This document shows, piece by piece, positions 6,950 to 15,821 of a DNA stretch of 64,000 bases. A model generated the notes under the pieces. The model did not search any database. It was not told the DNA's origin and saw only the letters and a program-made list of their open reading frames with translations. The DNA comes from DATCDE01 sp038252405 (GTDB lineage Bacteria > Actinomycetota > Actinomycetes > Prado026): contig JBBSAJ010000009.1 of assembly GCA_038252405.1 (NCBI GenBank), positions 25,912 through 89,911 on the forward strand, written 5' to 3'. Made by a program: the position numbers and the translations under genes. The first letter of the stretch is position 1; the number at the start of each line of letters is the position of its first letter.

Positions 6950-8071
6950 ATGACCGCCGTGCACTGGGCCGCCGGACTGGCCGGGCTCGTCACCATCGTG
7001 GGGACGACGTCCAGCGTGCTGCGCACCCTCGTCGTCCCACGCCAGCTCCGGTCCAAGCCGTCGGTGCTGGTGGCGCGCGCCGTGTCGGCGCCGTTCCGGC
7101 TGGTCGCCGACAGCCGTGGCTACGTCACTCGCGACCGCATCCTGGCCTGGACGGCGCCGGTGACGATCATCGTCCAGCTGAGCATGTGGCTGCTGATGTT
7201 CCTGGCCGGCTTCGGGCTGCTCGTCTACGCGGTGAGCGGCCTGGGGCTTGGCACGTCGCTGCGGGAGGCAGGGTCCAGCCTGTTCACGCTGGGCTTCGCC
7301 TCGACCGACCGCAGCCGGCTCACGGTGGTCGACTTCGTCGCAGCCATGGTCGGGCCGATCGTCATCGGCCTGCAGATCGGGTACCTGCCCTCCCTGTACG
7401 CGGCCTACAATCGGCGGGAGGCCGAGGTGACCATGCTCGACTCGCGGGCCGGCGAGCCCAACTGGGGGCCGGAGATCCTGGCCCGGCACGCCTCGATCGC
7501 CTCGTTGGCGAACCTCAACGACATGTACCGCGACTGGGAGCGCTGGGCGGCCGACGTGTCGGAGAGCCACTCCAACTACCCGGTGCTGATCTCGTTCCGG
7601 TCGCAGAAGCCGACCCGCAACTGGCTGGTCGGGCTGCTGTCGGTCATGGACTCGGCGGCCCTGCACCTGGCCTTCAACCCCTCGGTGCCGCAGGGGCAGC
7701 CGCGGCTGGCCCTGCGCATGGGTTTCGTCTGCGTCCGTGACCTGGCCCGCACCACCGGGCTCCGGTTCGACCCGGACCCGTCGCCGGACGACTCGATCGA
7801 GCTGACCTACGACCAGTTCCTGGTGGGGGTCGGCCGGCTCGAGGCCGCCGGGTACCCGATGGAGCGCACCCCCGAGGAGGCCTGGCCACACTTTCGGGGC
7901 TGGCGGGTGAACTACGAGGCGAACGTGTACCAGCTGGCCCGGGTGATCGACGCGGTCCCCGCGCCGTGGAGCGGCCGCCGGCGCGGTGCCGTCGCCGTCC
8001 TCGAGCCGACGTCCCCGGTGGACCGCCGGCCCGGCGAACGGCGCGATCCGGCCCCCGGTCGGGGAGACTAG
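6950..8071 (+). CDS. Ion-channel-like membrane protein
   Basis: 373 residues: helix 1 (about 2-30), helix 2 (about 64-95), a pore-loop-like segment SSLFTLGFAS (109-118) and helix 3 (about 125-150), then ~220 soluble residues. The helix-loop-helix with TLGF resembles a two-TM potassium-channel pore, although the TVGYG filter is not exact, so channel function is inferred. The soluble part has no domain I recognise and ends in a charged, Arg-rich tail. ATG 6950 is chosen because GGCGGCAGG lies upstream. The next gene is also a membrane protein and starts 26 bases after its stop, so the two may work together. Confidence 0.6.
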   Translation: MTAVHWAAGLAGLVTIVGTTSSVLRTLVVPRQLRSKPSVLVARAVSAPFRLVADSRGYVTRDRILAWTAPVTIIVQLSMWLLMFLAGFGLLVYAVSGLGLGTSLREAGSSLFTLGFASTDRSRLTVVDFVAAMVGPIVIGLQIGYLPSLYAAYNRREAEVTMLDSRAGEPNWGPEILARHASIASLANLNDMYRDWERWAADVSESHSNYPVLISFRSQKPTRNWLVGLLSVMDSAALHLAFNPSVPQGQPRLALRMGFVCVRDLARTTGLRFDPDPSPDDSIELTYDQFLVGVGRLEAAGYPMERTPEEAWPHFRGWRVNYEANVYQLARVIDAVPAPWSGRRRGAVAVLEPTSPVDRRPGERRDPAPGRGD

Positions 8072-8097
8072 CCGGACCGAGCGGACAGGAGGCCGGC

Positions 8098-8844
8098 GTG
8101 CCGGACGACGAGGAGCAGGACGGCGCAGCGATCGTCGAGCTGCCGGCGCACACCCGGCAGTGGATTGCGCTGTTCGTGCCCAGCGGTAGCGCCCCCGGGT
8201 GGCTGCGGGTGACGGAGGTCGAGCAGCGCGGGGCCGCCGCGCTGTCGGTCGTGGTGGCCATCGTGCTGCAGCTCGCGCTGCCGGACACGCTGACCTTCGG
8301 GCCGCACTGGCTGCTGCCGGCGCTCGAGGCGGTGCTGCTGGTGGCCCTGGTCGGCAGCCAGCGGGTCCTCGGCCACGCGGTCGCTTCCCGCCTGCGTCCG
8401 CTGGCGCTCACCCTGGCCGGGACGGTGGCCGCGGCGAACCTGACGTCGACCGGGCTGCTCGTGGTCACCCTGGTGAGCGGCACGGCGCTGAGCGCCCAGC
8501 AGCTGCTGTCGACCGGGCTGCTGGTCTGGGTCACCAACGTCATCGCGTTCGCGCTGATCTACTGGGAGCTGGACCGAGGCGGGCCGGTGTCCCGCGCGAT
8601 GATGTCGGACAGCTACCCGGACTTCCTGTTCCCGCAGATGGCCACGCCGGGGGTGGCGGCCATGGACTGGGAGCCGCGGTACGTCGACTACGTGTACGTG
8701 TCGTTCACCAACGCTACGGCGTTCAGCCCGACCGACACGATGCCGCTGTCCCGCTGGGCGAAGGCCCTCATGCTGGTCCAGTCAGCGGTCGCGCTGGTCA
8801 CCGTGGGGCTGGTCTTCGCGCGGGCGGTCAACATCCTGCACTGA
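8098..8844 (+). CDS. DUF1345-like membrane protein
   Basis: 248 residues with about five membrane helices (roughly 46-62, 70-86, 100-128, 135-155 and 222-244). The segment SFTNATAFSPTDTMP (202-216) between the last two helices resembles the conserved region of DUF1345 and a channel-like loop. GTG 8098 is preceded by CAGGAGG, a strong ribosome-binding site. It follows the channel-like gene closely on the same strand. Its last 63 bases overlap the convergent DUF4126 gene. Function unknown. Confidence 0.65.
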   Translation: MPDDEEQDGAAIVELPAHTRQWIALFVPSGSAPGWLRVTEVEQRGAAALSVVVAIVLQLALPDTLTFGPHWLLPALEAVLLVALVGSQRVLGHAVASRLRPLALTLAGTVAAANLTSTGLLVVTLVSGTALSAQQLLSTGLLVWVTNVIAFALIYWELDRGGPVSRAMMSDSYPDFLFPQMATPGVAAMDWEPRYVDYVYVSFTNATAFSPTDTMPLSRWAKALMLVQSAVALVTVGLVFARAVNILH

Positions 8845-9453
8845 CGGCGCCTGGCAGGTCGCGGCCGGCTCCTCCCGGCGGCTGAGCCGGGCCTGCAGCG
8901 AGGTCACGGCGCGGGCCAGCCGTCGCCACAGCGCCACCACGGCGACCGTGCCCGCGACCAGCACGGCGGCTGCGACCCCTGCGGCGATCCACGGGTGCCG
9001 GGTGGCGAGCAGGACGACGACGGCGACCAGGCCGTCCTCGGTGGTGCTGGTGGCCACGGTGGTGACCGGCTCGGGGGAGGCGTTGACGGCCAGCCGGAAC
9101 CCCGACTTGAGGCTGTGGCTCGCCAGCGCGGTGCCACCGCCGAGCACGGCCGCCCACCCCTGGCTGATGTCCCCAGCCTGTCCCGCGAGCAGGGCGCCCA
9201 GCCAGGCACCGACGGCCGGCCGGACGAGGGTGGAGACGCCGTCCCAGATGCTGTCCAGGTAGGGGATCTTGTCAACCACGAACTCGACGGCGAACAGCAC
9301 GCCGGAGACGACCAGGACCGGGGTCGACTGCAGCGTCGCGGGGACCCCGTCGATCCCGCCGTACCGGCCGAGCAGCCCGGTGAGGAGCACGACCAGGTAG
9401 GCGTTGAGCCCGCTGGCCCAGCCGCCGGTGAAGACCAACGGGAGCGCTTCCAC
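8782..9453 (-). CDS. DUF4126 membrane protein
   Basis: 223 residues beginning VEALPLVFTGGWASGLNAYL, the recognisable N-terminus of DUF4126, with about four to five helices and a Gly/Ala-rich middle (GAWLGALLAGQAGD...). Function of the family is unknown. GTG 9453 is chosen because the homology starts there and TAGCGT, a -10-like box, lies 7 bases upstream, which predicts a leaderless mRNA. The charged C-terminal tail (RLSRREEPAATCQAPSVQDV...) is antisense to the end of the neighbouring + strand gene. Confidence 0.8.
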   Translation of the reverse strand: MEALPLVFTGGWASGLNAYLVVLLTGLLGRYGGIDGVPATLQSTPVLVVSGVLFAVEFVVDKIPYLDSIWDGVSTLVRPAVGAWLGALLAGQAGDISQGWAAVLGGGTALASHSLKSGFRLAVNASPEPVTTVATSTTEDGLVAVVVLLATRHPWIAAGVAAAVLVAGTVAVVALWRRLARAVTSLQARLSRREEPAATCQAPSVQDVDRPREDQPHGDQRDR

Positions 9454-9517
9454 GGGCCCGACGCTATCGGCCACCGCCCGCTGCGGGTCGGCCGGACCGG
9501 TGTGGCAGGCTCGCCCG

Positions 9518-10126
9518 GTGAGCTCCATCACCAACGCGCTGAGCCACCTGCACGGCTGGCCCGCGTACCTGATCGTGGCCGCCCTGGTGTTCGTGGAGGA
9601 TGCGTTGTTCGTCGGCTTCGTCGTCCCCGGGGAGACCGCGGCGGTGGTCGGCGGCTTCCTGGCCTACACCGGCCGCGTGCAGCTCGGGCCGATGATCGTG
9701 ACCGTCGTCCTCGCGGCGATCGTCGGGGACAGTGTGGGGTTCGAGGTCGGCCGGCTCCTGGGACCGCGGCTGCTCGCGGTGGAGCGGCTGCAGCGGCACC
9801 AGCACCGGCTGGACAAGGCGCAGGACCTGCTGCGTCGCCGCGGCGGCCCGGCCGTCTTCCTGGGCCGCTTCGTGTCGTTCTTCCGCGCGGTGATGCCGGC
9901 GCTCGCGGGCACCTCGCGGATGCACTACCCGACCTTCCTGGCCTACAACGCGGCCGGCGGTCTGATCTGGGGCACCGGGTTCGTGCTGATCGGCTACCTG
10001 GCCGGCCACTCGTACGCGGCCGTCGCGAGCGTGGTCGGCAGGGACCTCGCGCTCGCGATCGGCGTGCTGGCCGCGATCGCCGTCGGGGTGGTCGTGCTCA
10101 GGAGGCGTCGGGCCGCGAGCGACTGA
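9518..10126 (+). CDS. DedA-family membrane protein (SNARE-associated)
   Basis: 202 residues with the DedA signatures: 'VFVEDALFVGFVVPGETAA' (ExxxP type, about residues 22-40) and 'FLGRFVSFFRAVMPALAGTSRM' (about 117-138), followed by a long helix. DedA proteins are membrane flippases or transporters important for envelope lipid carriers; here the neighbours DUF4126 and MurT/GatD also touch the envelope. GTG 9518 is preceded 6 bases upstream by CAGGCT, so the start is probably leaderless. The gene ends 29 bases inside the convergent gatD gene. Confidence 0.85.
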   Translation: MSSITNALSHLHGWPAYLIVAALVFVEDALFVGFVVPGETAAVVGGFLAYTGRVQLGPMIVTVVLAAIVGDSVGFEVGRLLGPRLLAVERLQRHQHRLDKAQDLLRRRGGPAVFLGRFVSFFRAVMPALAGTSRMHYPTFLAYNAAGGLIWGTGFVLIGYLAGHSYAAVASVVGRDLALAIGVLAAIAVGVVVLRRRRAASD

Positions 10127-10874
10127 CCCGCTCGGCAGCAATCTTGCGGTGCACCCGGACCGACTCGGGGGCGGCCGCGATCCGCTCGGAACGCCACTGG
10201 TCCACGAGCGGGTCGGCCAGCGGTGCCATCGGACCGGCGGCCCAGGAGAGCAGCAGGTCGGCCAGCGCCGGGTTGCGGGCCAGCACCGGGCCGTGCAGGT
10301 AGGTGCCGAGGGCGTGCCCGGCCAGCACCCCCTCGGTGCCGTGGTCGTCGTTGCCGAACCCGACCCGGACCCGGCCCAGCGGGACGGCGGAAGGGCCGAG
10401 GACGGTGCGACCGCCGTGGTTCTCGAACCCGGTGAGCACGGGCAGTCCGAGCTCGGCGGCCGGGTCGGTGACCAGCTCGCCGATGGCCCGCCAGGGGCCG
10501 GGGCTGGTCACCAGGTCGAAGACCTCGAGGCCGGCTACGGGCGCGCCGTCCGGCCCGGGGAACTCCCGGCCCAGCATCTGCATCCCCGCGCACACCGCGA
10601 GCAGGGGGGCGCCCCTGCCGACGGCGTCGGCGAGGGCGCCGTCGGCGCGCATCATGGCGGTGGCGGCGACCTGCGCGGCGTCCTCGGCGCCACCGATCAG
10701 GTAGACGTCGCCCTGCCGGGGCAGCGGCTGGCCGGGGGCCACCGACACCGTCTCGACGGCCACCCCGTGCCGTCGGGCCCGTTGCGCGAGCACCAGCAGG
10801 TTGCCGTGGTCGCCGTAGGTGCCCAGCAGCGCGGGGTACACCTCGATGATCCGCAGGGCCGAGGGGCCGCTCAC
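10098..10874 (-). CDS. gatD: Lipid II isoglutaminyl synthase, glutaminase subunit GatD
   Basis: 258 residues of a class I (CobB/CobQ-like) glutamine amidotransferase. Cys95 in LLAVCAGMQMLG is the nucleophile and His194 in TYLHGPVLARNP the catalytic His. With MurT it amidates D-Glu of the lipid II stem peptide to D-isoglutamine, using ammonia from glutamine, at the inner face of the membrane. GTG 10874 overlaps the MurT stop (GTGA), so the two subunits are made together. A C-terminal basic extension (~30 residues) is usual in actinobacteria. CobQ or PdxT identity is rejected because of the MurT partner. Confidence 0.93.
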   Translation of the reverse strand: MSGPSALRIIEVYPALLGTYGDHGNLLVLAQRARRHGVAVETVSVAPGQPLPRQGDVYLIGGAEDAAQVAATAMMRADGALADAVGRGAPLLAVCAGMQMLGREFPGPDGAPVAGLEVFDLVTSPGPWRAIGELVTDPAAELGLPVLTGFENHGGRTVLGPSAVPLGRVRVGFGNDDHGTEGVLAGHALGTYLHGPVLARNPALADLLLSWAAGPMAPLADPLVDQWRSERIAAAPESVRVHRKIAAERVSRSRPDAS

Positions 10875-12124
10875 CGGCGGGCCTCCTGGCTCCACGGCGG
10901 GCTGGCCAGCAGGTCCTGCAGCGCGGTGTAGCTGGCCACGACGTCCACCGGGCCGGCGGGCAGCCCGGCCAGAGCGTCGTCCAGGCTCTCGGCCAGCCGC
11001 GGCCGGGCGCCGGCGGTCTCCAGCCGGATCGCCATGTCCAGCCGGCGCTCGCCGAACACCCGCACCTCCCGACCGGCCAGCGACTCGAACGGGACGTCGT
11101 ACAGCCAGGACAGGTCCCGGCCGTCCGCGGCGCGCCCGTTGCTGGCGAAGACCAGGGGGCGCCCGCCGCCGGCGAGCATGTCCAGCACCTCCGACCAGCT
11201 GGCCGGGTTCTTGGCCAGCAGCAGCCGCACCTCGTGCTCGCCCCTGCGCACGGTGGAGAACCGCCCCTCGACGCCGCCGACCTTCGCCGCGGCGGCCAGC
11301 GCGGGCTCGGGGGCGACCCCCAGCTCGCCGGCGGCGACCACGGCCAGCGCGGCGTTGCCGAGGTTGGCCCGGCCCGGCAGCGACAGCTCGATCCGTCGCC
11401 GCACCCCGGACGGGTCGACCAGCTCGTCGCCGTCCACCCGCCAGTCCGGCTCGGGGCGGGCGAAGCCGCAGCCGGTGCACCACCAGTGGTCCCCGTCGCG
11501 GGACAGCAGCGCCCCGCAGGCCGGGCACAGCGTGGAGTCCAGGGCCCACCGGTACGGCGTGCCCACCCAGACGGCGCGCGGTGCGGCGGCCGCGGCGTAG
11601 GTGGTCAGCGGGTCGTCGCAGGTGGTGATCGCGACGGTCCCGGCCGGCGCCTGGGCGAGCATGCGCCGCCAGCTCTCGACCAGGTCGGCCACCCCTCCGT
11701 ACCGGTCCAGCTGGTCCCGGCTCAGGTTGGTGAGCACCACGACCCGCGCGTCGGTCGCGGCCAGCGTCGCCGGCAGGTAGTACTCGTCGACCTCGAGCAC
11801 GGCCGTGGGGGAGCGGTCGTCGAGCAGCGCCGTGGCGATGCCGGTGGTCATGTTGGAGCCGGTGGAGTTGTTGGCCACCGGCACCCTGCTGCGGACCGCA
11901 TCGGTGAGGAACCTCGTGGTGGTGGTCTTGCCGTTGCTGCCGCTGACCAGGGCGCAGGTGCGCCCGGCGGCCAGCCGGCGGACGGCGTCCGGCGCCAGGC
12001 GCAGCAGCACCTGACCGCCGATCACGGTGCCGCTGCCCCGGCCCAGGGCGCGGGAGGTGACGGCCGCCGTCCGCGCAAGCGTGGCGGCCGCCCAGAAGGG
12101 CAGCACGAGGGTCGATCCTGCCAT
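10871..12124 (-). CDS. murT: Lipid II isoglutaminyl synthase, Mur-ligase subunit MurT
   Basis: 417 residues. The Mur-ligase P-loop SGSNGKTTTT (61-70) binds ATP; 'EVDEYYLP' and NLSRDQLDRYG follow as in MurT. A four-Cys zinc ribbon inserted in the middle domain (Cys200, Cys203, Cys216, Cys219) is a MurT hallmark. MurT activates the D-Glu carboxylate of lipid II for amidation with ammonia supplied by GatD. ATG 12124 is chosen as the family start (MAGSTLVLPFWAAATLAR); the frame is open further upstream. It is divergent from the PIG-L gene with only 55 bases between. Confidence 0.93.
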   Translation of the reverse strand: MAGSTLVLPFWAAATLARTAAVTSRALGRGSGTVIGGQVLLRLAPDAVRRLAAGRTCALVSGSNGKTTTTRFLTDAVRSRVPVANNSTGSNMTTGIATALLDDRSPTAVLEVDEYYLPATLAATDARVVVLTNLSRDQLDRYGGVADLVESWRRMLAQAPAGTVAITTCDDPLTTYAAAAAPRAVWVGTPYRWALDSTLCPACGALLSRDGDHWWCTGCGFARPEPDWRVDGDELVDPSGVRRRIELSLPGRANLGNAALAVVAAGELGVAPEPALAAAAKVGGVEGRFSTVRRGEHEVRLLLAKNPASWSEVLDMLAGGGRPLVFASNGRAADGRDLSWLYDVPFESLAGREVRVFGERRLDMAIRLETAGARPRLAESLDDALAGLPAGPVDVVASYTALQDLLASPPWSQEARR

Positions 12125-12179
12125 CTCCGCGCGGCGATGCCGGCAGCCAGGGCGCCCCTTGTGCTGCCACAATCGCGGG

Positions 12180-12905
12180 ATGAGCGAACGACCGCCGCTG
12201 CCCCCGCTGGACATCGAGGTGGGCCGGGTGCTCGCCGTCGTGGCCCACCCGGACGACCTGGAGTACGGCGCCGCCGCGGCGGTGGCCGCCTGGACGGACG
12301 CCGGTCACGAGGTGGTCTACCTGCTGGCCAGCCGGGGCGAGGCCGGGATCGACGGGATGCCCCCGCAGGAGGCGGCCCGGGTGCGCACCGCCGAGCAGGT
12401 GGCCGGTGCCGCCGTCGTCGGGGTCTCGACCGTGGAGTTCCTGGACCACCCCGACGGCGTGATCGAGTACGGGCTGCCGCTGCGGCGGGACATCGTCGAC
12501 GCGATCCGCCGGCACCGTCCGGACACCCTACTGCTGTTCAACCACACCGACACGTGGGGCCCCGGACGGCTGAACTCGCCGGACCACCGCAACGTGGGGC
12601 GGGCGGCGCTGGACGCGGTCGGGGACGCCGGGAACCGGTGGGTGTTCCCCGAGGCGGGGCCGCAGCCGCACGGCGGGGTACGGCACGCCGTGGTCACCGG
12701 TACGCCCACGCCGACGCACGCGATGGACGTCTCGGCGAGCGTCGACCGGGCCGTCGCGTCGCTGGCCGAGCACCGGGCCTACCTGGACGGGCTGGGCGAC
12801 CACCCGATGGCCGACCCCGAGTTCGTGCGGGCCTGGCTGGAGACGGCCGCGGAGCGGCTGCCCGGCGCGCGGGCCGCGCTCAGCGTCGAGCTGTACAGCT
12901 TCTGA
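12180..12905 (+). CDS. PIG-L family deacetylase (LmbE/MshB-like)
   Basis: 241 residues with the PIG-L zinc-site motif AHPDDLE (22-28) and a second SPDHRNVG metal motif around residue 138. Members hydrolyse N-acetyl groups from GlcNAc-like substrates, including MshB and Mca of mycothiol metabolism in actinobacteria. The exact substrate is not evident; length is shorter than MshB (about 300). CACAAT at 12168-12173 lies 6 bases before ATG, a textbook leaderless arrangement. Divergent from murT. Confidence 0.88.
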   Translation: MSERPPLPPLDIEVGRVLAVVAHPDDLEYGAAAAVAAWTDAGHEVVYLLASRGEAGIDGMPPQEAARVRTAEQVAGAAVVGVSTVEFLDHPDGVIEYGLPLRRDIVDAIRRHRPDTLLLFNHTDTWGPGRLNSPDHRNVGRAALDAVGDAGNRWVFPEAGPQPHGGVRHAVVTGTPTPTHAMDVSASVDRAVASLAEHRAYLDGLGDHPMADPEFVRAWLETAAERLPGARAALSVELYSF

Positions 12906-12912
12906 GCAGCGG

Positions 12913-14976
12913 CTACGGCACGCCCATGGTCGCGGCGTGCGTGCCGAGCAGGCCGTACGGCGCGAGCAGGTCCATGCCGTCGGGCGTGTTCAGGTAGCCG
13001 GCCCCGGAGCCGGCCACCCCGGTGTGCCCGTACTGCCACACCACCGTGTTCGTGGCCGGGTCGATCACGATGACCCGGTCGTTCCTGTCGTCGTTGACCA
13101 TGACCATGCCGTTGGGCAGCGGCAGCGCGAGTGAGGGGTGCGACAGCCGCTTGGCTCCGGCGGGCTTGTACCGCCACAGCGGCCGGCCGGACCGGTCGAA
13201 GATCAGCACCTGGCCCGGCGTGGAGTAGTCGACGGTGAGGTACCGGCCCGCGCTGATCTCGTTGGTGTCGGACGGGTAGGCGACGTCGGGGACGTGCACC
13301 GACCAGCTCGACGTGCCGTCCAGGCCCAGCTCGGAGACGTACGCCCCGCCGATCTCGGTGACCAGGTAGTGGCCGTTGGCCATCGGGAAGGCACCGTTCG
13401 GGCTGCTGTAGCGGGTGGGTGGGGCGTGCCGACAGCTGCCCGGCAGGCCGTAGGACCGCTCCGCGGTGTGCGCTCCGGGGGCGACCAGCAGCACCCGGCA
13501 GTTCTTGATGTCGGCGATCAGCAGCTGCCCGTCCGGCAGCATCATCGCGTCGTCGGGGTTGTTCAGGTGGTTCGGTCCCGACCCGGGCGTGCCCGGGGTG
13601 CCGTAGCGGTAGACGATCCGGTGGGTCGCGATGTCGATGACCGAGACGACGTAGTCGTCCTCCTCGGTCGCGATGATCTCGCGGCCATCGGGGCTGAAGA
13701 ACGCGTCGTCCGGGATCAGGAAGGTCTGCCCGGGGGCCAGGTCACCCGGCCGGGGGAACTGCCAGCGGAGCCGGCCCTGCGGGTCGACGATGATCACCCG
13801 GTTGTTCGCCTTGTCGGCGATGAGGATCGGCCCGGGCAGCACCGACGGGTCGGAGCCGGCGGCCAGGTGGCCAGGGCCGGTCGCGGCCGGCAGCCAGTCG
13901 GGAGAGCCGACCGAGGCGCCGGCCGCGGAACCGGTCGTGGTACCGGTTGAGGACGACGCCACGGGAGCCGGAGCCGGCTCGACCAGCCGCAGGGTGACGA
14001 CCGACGCCAGGGTGGTCGGGGTCTCCCCGCCCAGCAGGTAGCCGACGCCGTCGACGACCGACGCGCCCGAGTCGGAGACCCCCTGCGGCAGCCGGCCGGC
14101 CGAGGTGACGGTGCGGTGCGCGGGGTCGAAGGCGAGCACGTCGGCGCTGCGCTGCTCGCCCTGGCCGGTGCGCCCACCGGCCAGGTAGATCCGGTCGCCG
14201 AGGGCCAGGGCGGAGGCGTGGGCGACCGGGTGCGGCAGGTGGGCGACCACCGTGGCGGCCCCGGTCGACACGTCGACCAGCTGGACGTCGTCCACCGTCG
14301 TGCCGTTGTGCTCACCGCCGAACACCCACAGCTGGTTGCCGCTGACCGCCACCGCGGGGTAGCGGACCGTCACGGGCAGGGTGGCCGTGACCGTGAAGTG
14401 CACGCCGTCCGTCGTGCGCAGCACGGCCGGCAGGTCGTGGCTGCCGTCGTACCCGCCGACCACGTACGCGGCGCCGTCCACGGTGGCTGCGGCCAGGTCA
14501 GCCCGCGGCTGGGGCAGCCGGCCGACCACGCTGCCGGTGCCCCCGGCGACGACCGACTGCACGGACGCCGTGGGCCCCGAGGTCCCGCCGCCGAAGACGA
14601 ACCGGTGGCTCCCCACGGTCGACCCGCCGGCGTCGTGGCCGGCCTCGGCGAGCTGGCCCGGCTCGCTGGCCCGGCCGGTCACCGGGTTGACCGCGTAGAC
14701 GCTCGCGGTGGAGTGGTTGGCCGCGTCGAGGCCCCCCGCGACGAGCAGCAGGTGGCCGTCCGGCTGGACGACGGAGCGGGACACGGCCGCGGGCAGCTGC
14801 CAGTCGGCCGTGGCCACCTGCAGGACGAGCGGCCGGGCCGCCGTCGTGGCCGCCGGCCGGCTGGCTGACCGGCTTCCGGTCGTCGTCGGCGTCGAGGACC
14901 CGGCGCACGAGGTGAGCAGCAGCGCCGCGCCGACTGCGAGAGCGGGGCCGGCGGGGCGGAGGGAGGGCACGCGCAC
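12913..14976 (-). CDS. Lipoprotein with two beta-propeller-type domains
   Basis: 687 residues. A signal peptide ends in LLLTSC, a lipobox, so the mature protein is lipid-anchored outside the membrane. Residues ~60-330 contain Kelch-like repeats (VYVVGGYDGS, 'LWVFGGEHNGT', 'IYLAGGRTGQ', 'GYLLGGETPT'). After a Ser/Thr linker, residues ~375-687 contain NHL/PQQ-like repeats (ILIADKANNRVIIVDPQGRLRW, cut here to its first part; 'LLIADIKNCRVLLV'). Two propellers suggest surface binding or scaffolding rather than catalysis. GTG 14976 is used; GTG 14970 is equally possible. GACACT upstream may be a -10 box. Confidence 0.8.
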   Translation of the reverse strand: MRVPSLRPAGPALAVGAALLLTSCAGSSTPTTTGSRSASRPAATTAARPLVLQVATADWQLPAAVSRSVVQPDGHLLLVAGGLDAANHSTASVYAVNPVTGRASEPGQLAEAGHDAGGSTVGSHRFVFGGGTSGPTASVQSVVAGGTGSVVGRLPQPRADLAAATVDGAAYVVGGYDGSHDLPAVLRTTDGVHFTVTATLPVTVRYPAVAVSGNQLWVFGGEHNGTTVDDVQLVDVSTGAATVVAHLPHPVAHASALALGDRIYLAGGRTGQGEQRSADVLAFDPAHRTVTSAGRLPQGVSDSGASVVDGVGYLLGGETPTTLASVVTLRLVEPAPAPVASSSTGTTTGSAAGASVGSPDWLPAATGPGHLAAGSDPSVLPGPILIADKANNRVIIVDPQGRLRWQFPRPGDLAPGQTFLIPDDAFFSPDGREIIATEEDDYVVSVIDIATHRIVYRYGTPGTPGSGPNHLNNPDDAMMLPDGQLLIADIKNCRVLLVAPGAHTAERSYGLPGSCRHAPPTRYSSPNGAFPMANGHYLVTEIGGAYVSELGLDGTSSWSVHVPDVAYPSDTNEISAGRYLTVDYSTPGQVLIFDRSGRPLWRYKPAGAKRLSHPSLALPLPNGMVMVNDDRNDRVIVIDPATNTVVWQYGHTGVAGSGAGYLNTPDGMDLLAPYGLLGTHAATMGVP

Positions 14977-15078
14977 GAGCCAAGAGTGTCGCCGTCGGCG
15001 GGTCAAGGCCAGGTAAACCGGCGACCTCACCGGCGCGTCGCCCTGCAGGGCGACCGCTCCGGCGCCGATACGTCCGGC

Positions 15079-15459
15079 ATGAGCCTGTTGCGACCCGTCG
15101 GACCGGTGCTGGTCGCCGGCTGCCTGCCCCTCCTCGCCGGCTGTGGGGGGAACCCCGCCCAGCAGGTGGCGGACACCGTCGTGTCCCAGGTGTCGACGGC
15201 CCACCGGACCGAGGTCGTGGCGGCGCTGGCGGGGGATGCGCAGGCGCTGGCCGGCTACCAGGCGACGAACGGCACGCTGCCCGCCGGCCAGGCCGAGTTC
15301 GCGGCCATCCCGGGGGTGGAGCGGCCGGGGGTGAGCGTCACCTACACGGCATCCGGCAGTGGCTGGTGCCTCGTCGGGACCTCCACCGCCCAGCCGCCGT
15401 CCACCGTGGTGTGGACCCAGAACGGGCCGCAGCCGGCCGGGGTGACGCGCTGTCCCTGA
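15079..15459 (+). CDS. Small secreted lipoprotein, function unknown
   Basis: 126 residues with a short signal peptide and lipobox LLAGC. The mature part (TEVVAALAGDAQALAGYQAT...NGTLPAG) recalls the periplasmic part of type IV pilin-like proteins (a long helix then 'Y..NGT.P'), but the hydrophobic pilin N-helix is absent, so this is only a resemblance. Two Cys near the C-terminus (WCLVG and TRCP) could form a disulfide. ATG 15079 is chosen because the signal peptide starts there. Divergent from the propeller lipoprotein gene. The structured region at 15471-15820 follows directly. Confidence 0.6.
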   Translation: MSLLRPVGPVLVAGCLPLLAGCGGNPAQQVADTVVSQVSTAHRTEVVAALAGDAQALAGYQATNGTLPAGQAEFAAIPGVERPGVSVTYTASGSGWCLVGTSTAQPPSTVVWTQNGPQPAGVTRCP

Positions 15460-15470
15460 GCAATTGGAAA

Positions 15471-15820
15471 GATCTTGGGAGAACCGCTTGCGCGGCGCCC
15501 CCAGGCCCGATAGACATCTCCCACGTCACCGGCGAAATCGGTGAGCGAGCAAGGGGAGACCCGAGCAACCGCAACGGCTGAGGAGACTCGGCTGGCGTGG
15601 GCGAAGCGCGAGCAGGTGACGTGCCGGACGGAGACCGGGGCACCACGCCGAAGGGGCAACCCGACGGCCTGCGGATGACGACGCAGCCGGTGCAGACGGA
15701 CCGCGAGGCGCAGGCTGTGAAGCCGCGAAGCACCTGGGTGACCAGGAGCGACGCGAACCGGACGTCATGTCGGTGCCACGCACGGCTGGGCAACCGGTCG
15801 TCTGAGGCGAAAGCGGCCGC
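15471..15820 (+). ncRNA. Unassigned structured RNA candidate
   Basis: No gene covers 15460-15904. On the + strand there is a run of compact stems, three closed by GNRA tetraloops: GGG-GCAA-CCC (15653-15662), GGCT-GTGA-AGCC (15713-15724) and CCTGG-GTGA-CCAGG (15733-15746). Other stems are GGGAGA/TCTCCC, TCACCG/CGGTGA and GGCGTG/CACGCC. A 15-bp terminator-like stem ends the region. This is what a long structured RNA or a group II intron remnant looks like. It lacks the tmRNA and RNase P signatures I know and I cannot name the class. Strand is inferred from the terminator side and the preceding + gene. Confidence 0.45.
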
Positions 15821-15821
15821 G

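Noticed and set aside
4673..7891. Very long minus-strand open frame (over 1000 codons) opposite the acyltransferase and channel genes
   Set aside because: Its translation is Arg/Gln/His/Pro-rich with no domain. It is the mirror of GC-biased third codon positions in real + strand genes.
10098..10874. Cobyric-acid/CobB or PdxT-like amidotransferase
   Set aside because: The adjacent Mur-ligase with a zinc ribbon and the GTGA coupling identify the pair as MurT-GatD.
15471..15820. tmRNA, RNase P RNA or cobalamin riboswitch
   Set aside because: The conserved cores I know of these RNAs (for example GAGGAAAGTCCGG of RNase P, the tRNA-like T-arm of tmRNA, GCCACTG of the cobalamin class) are not present.
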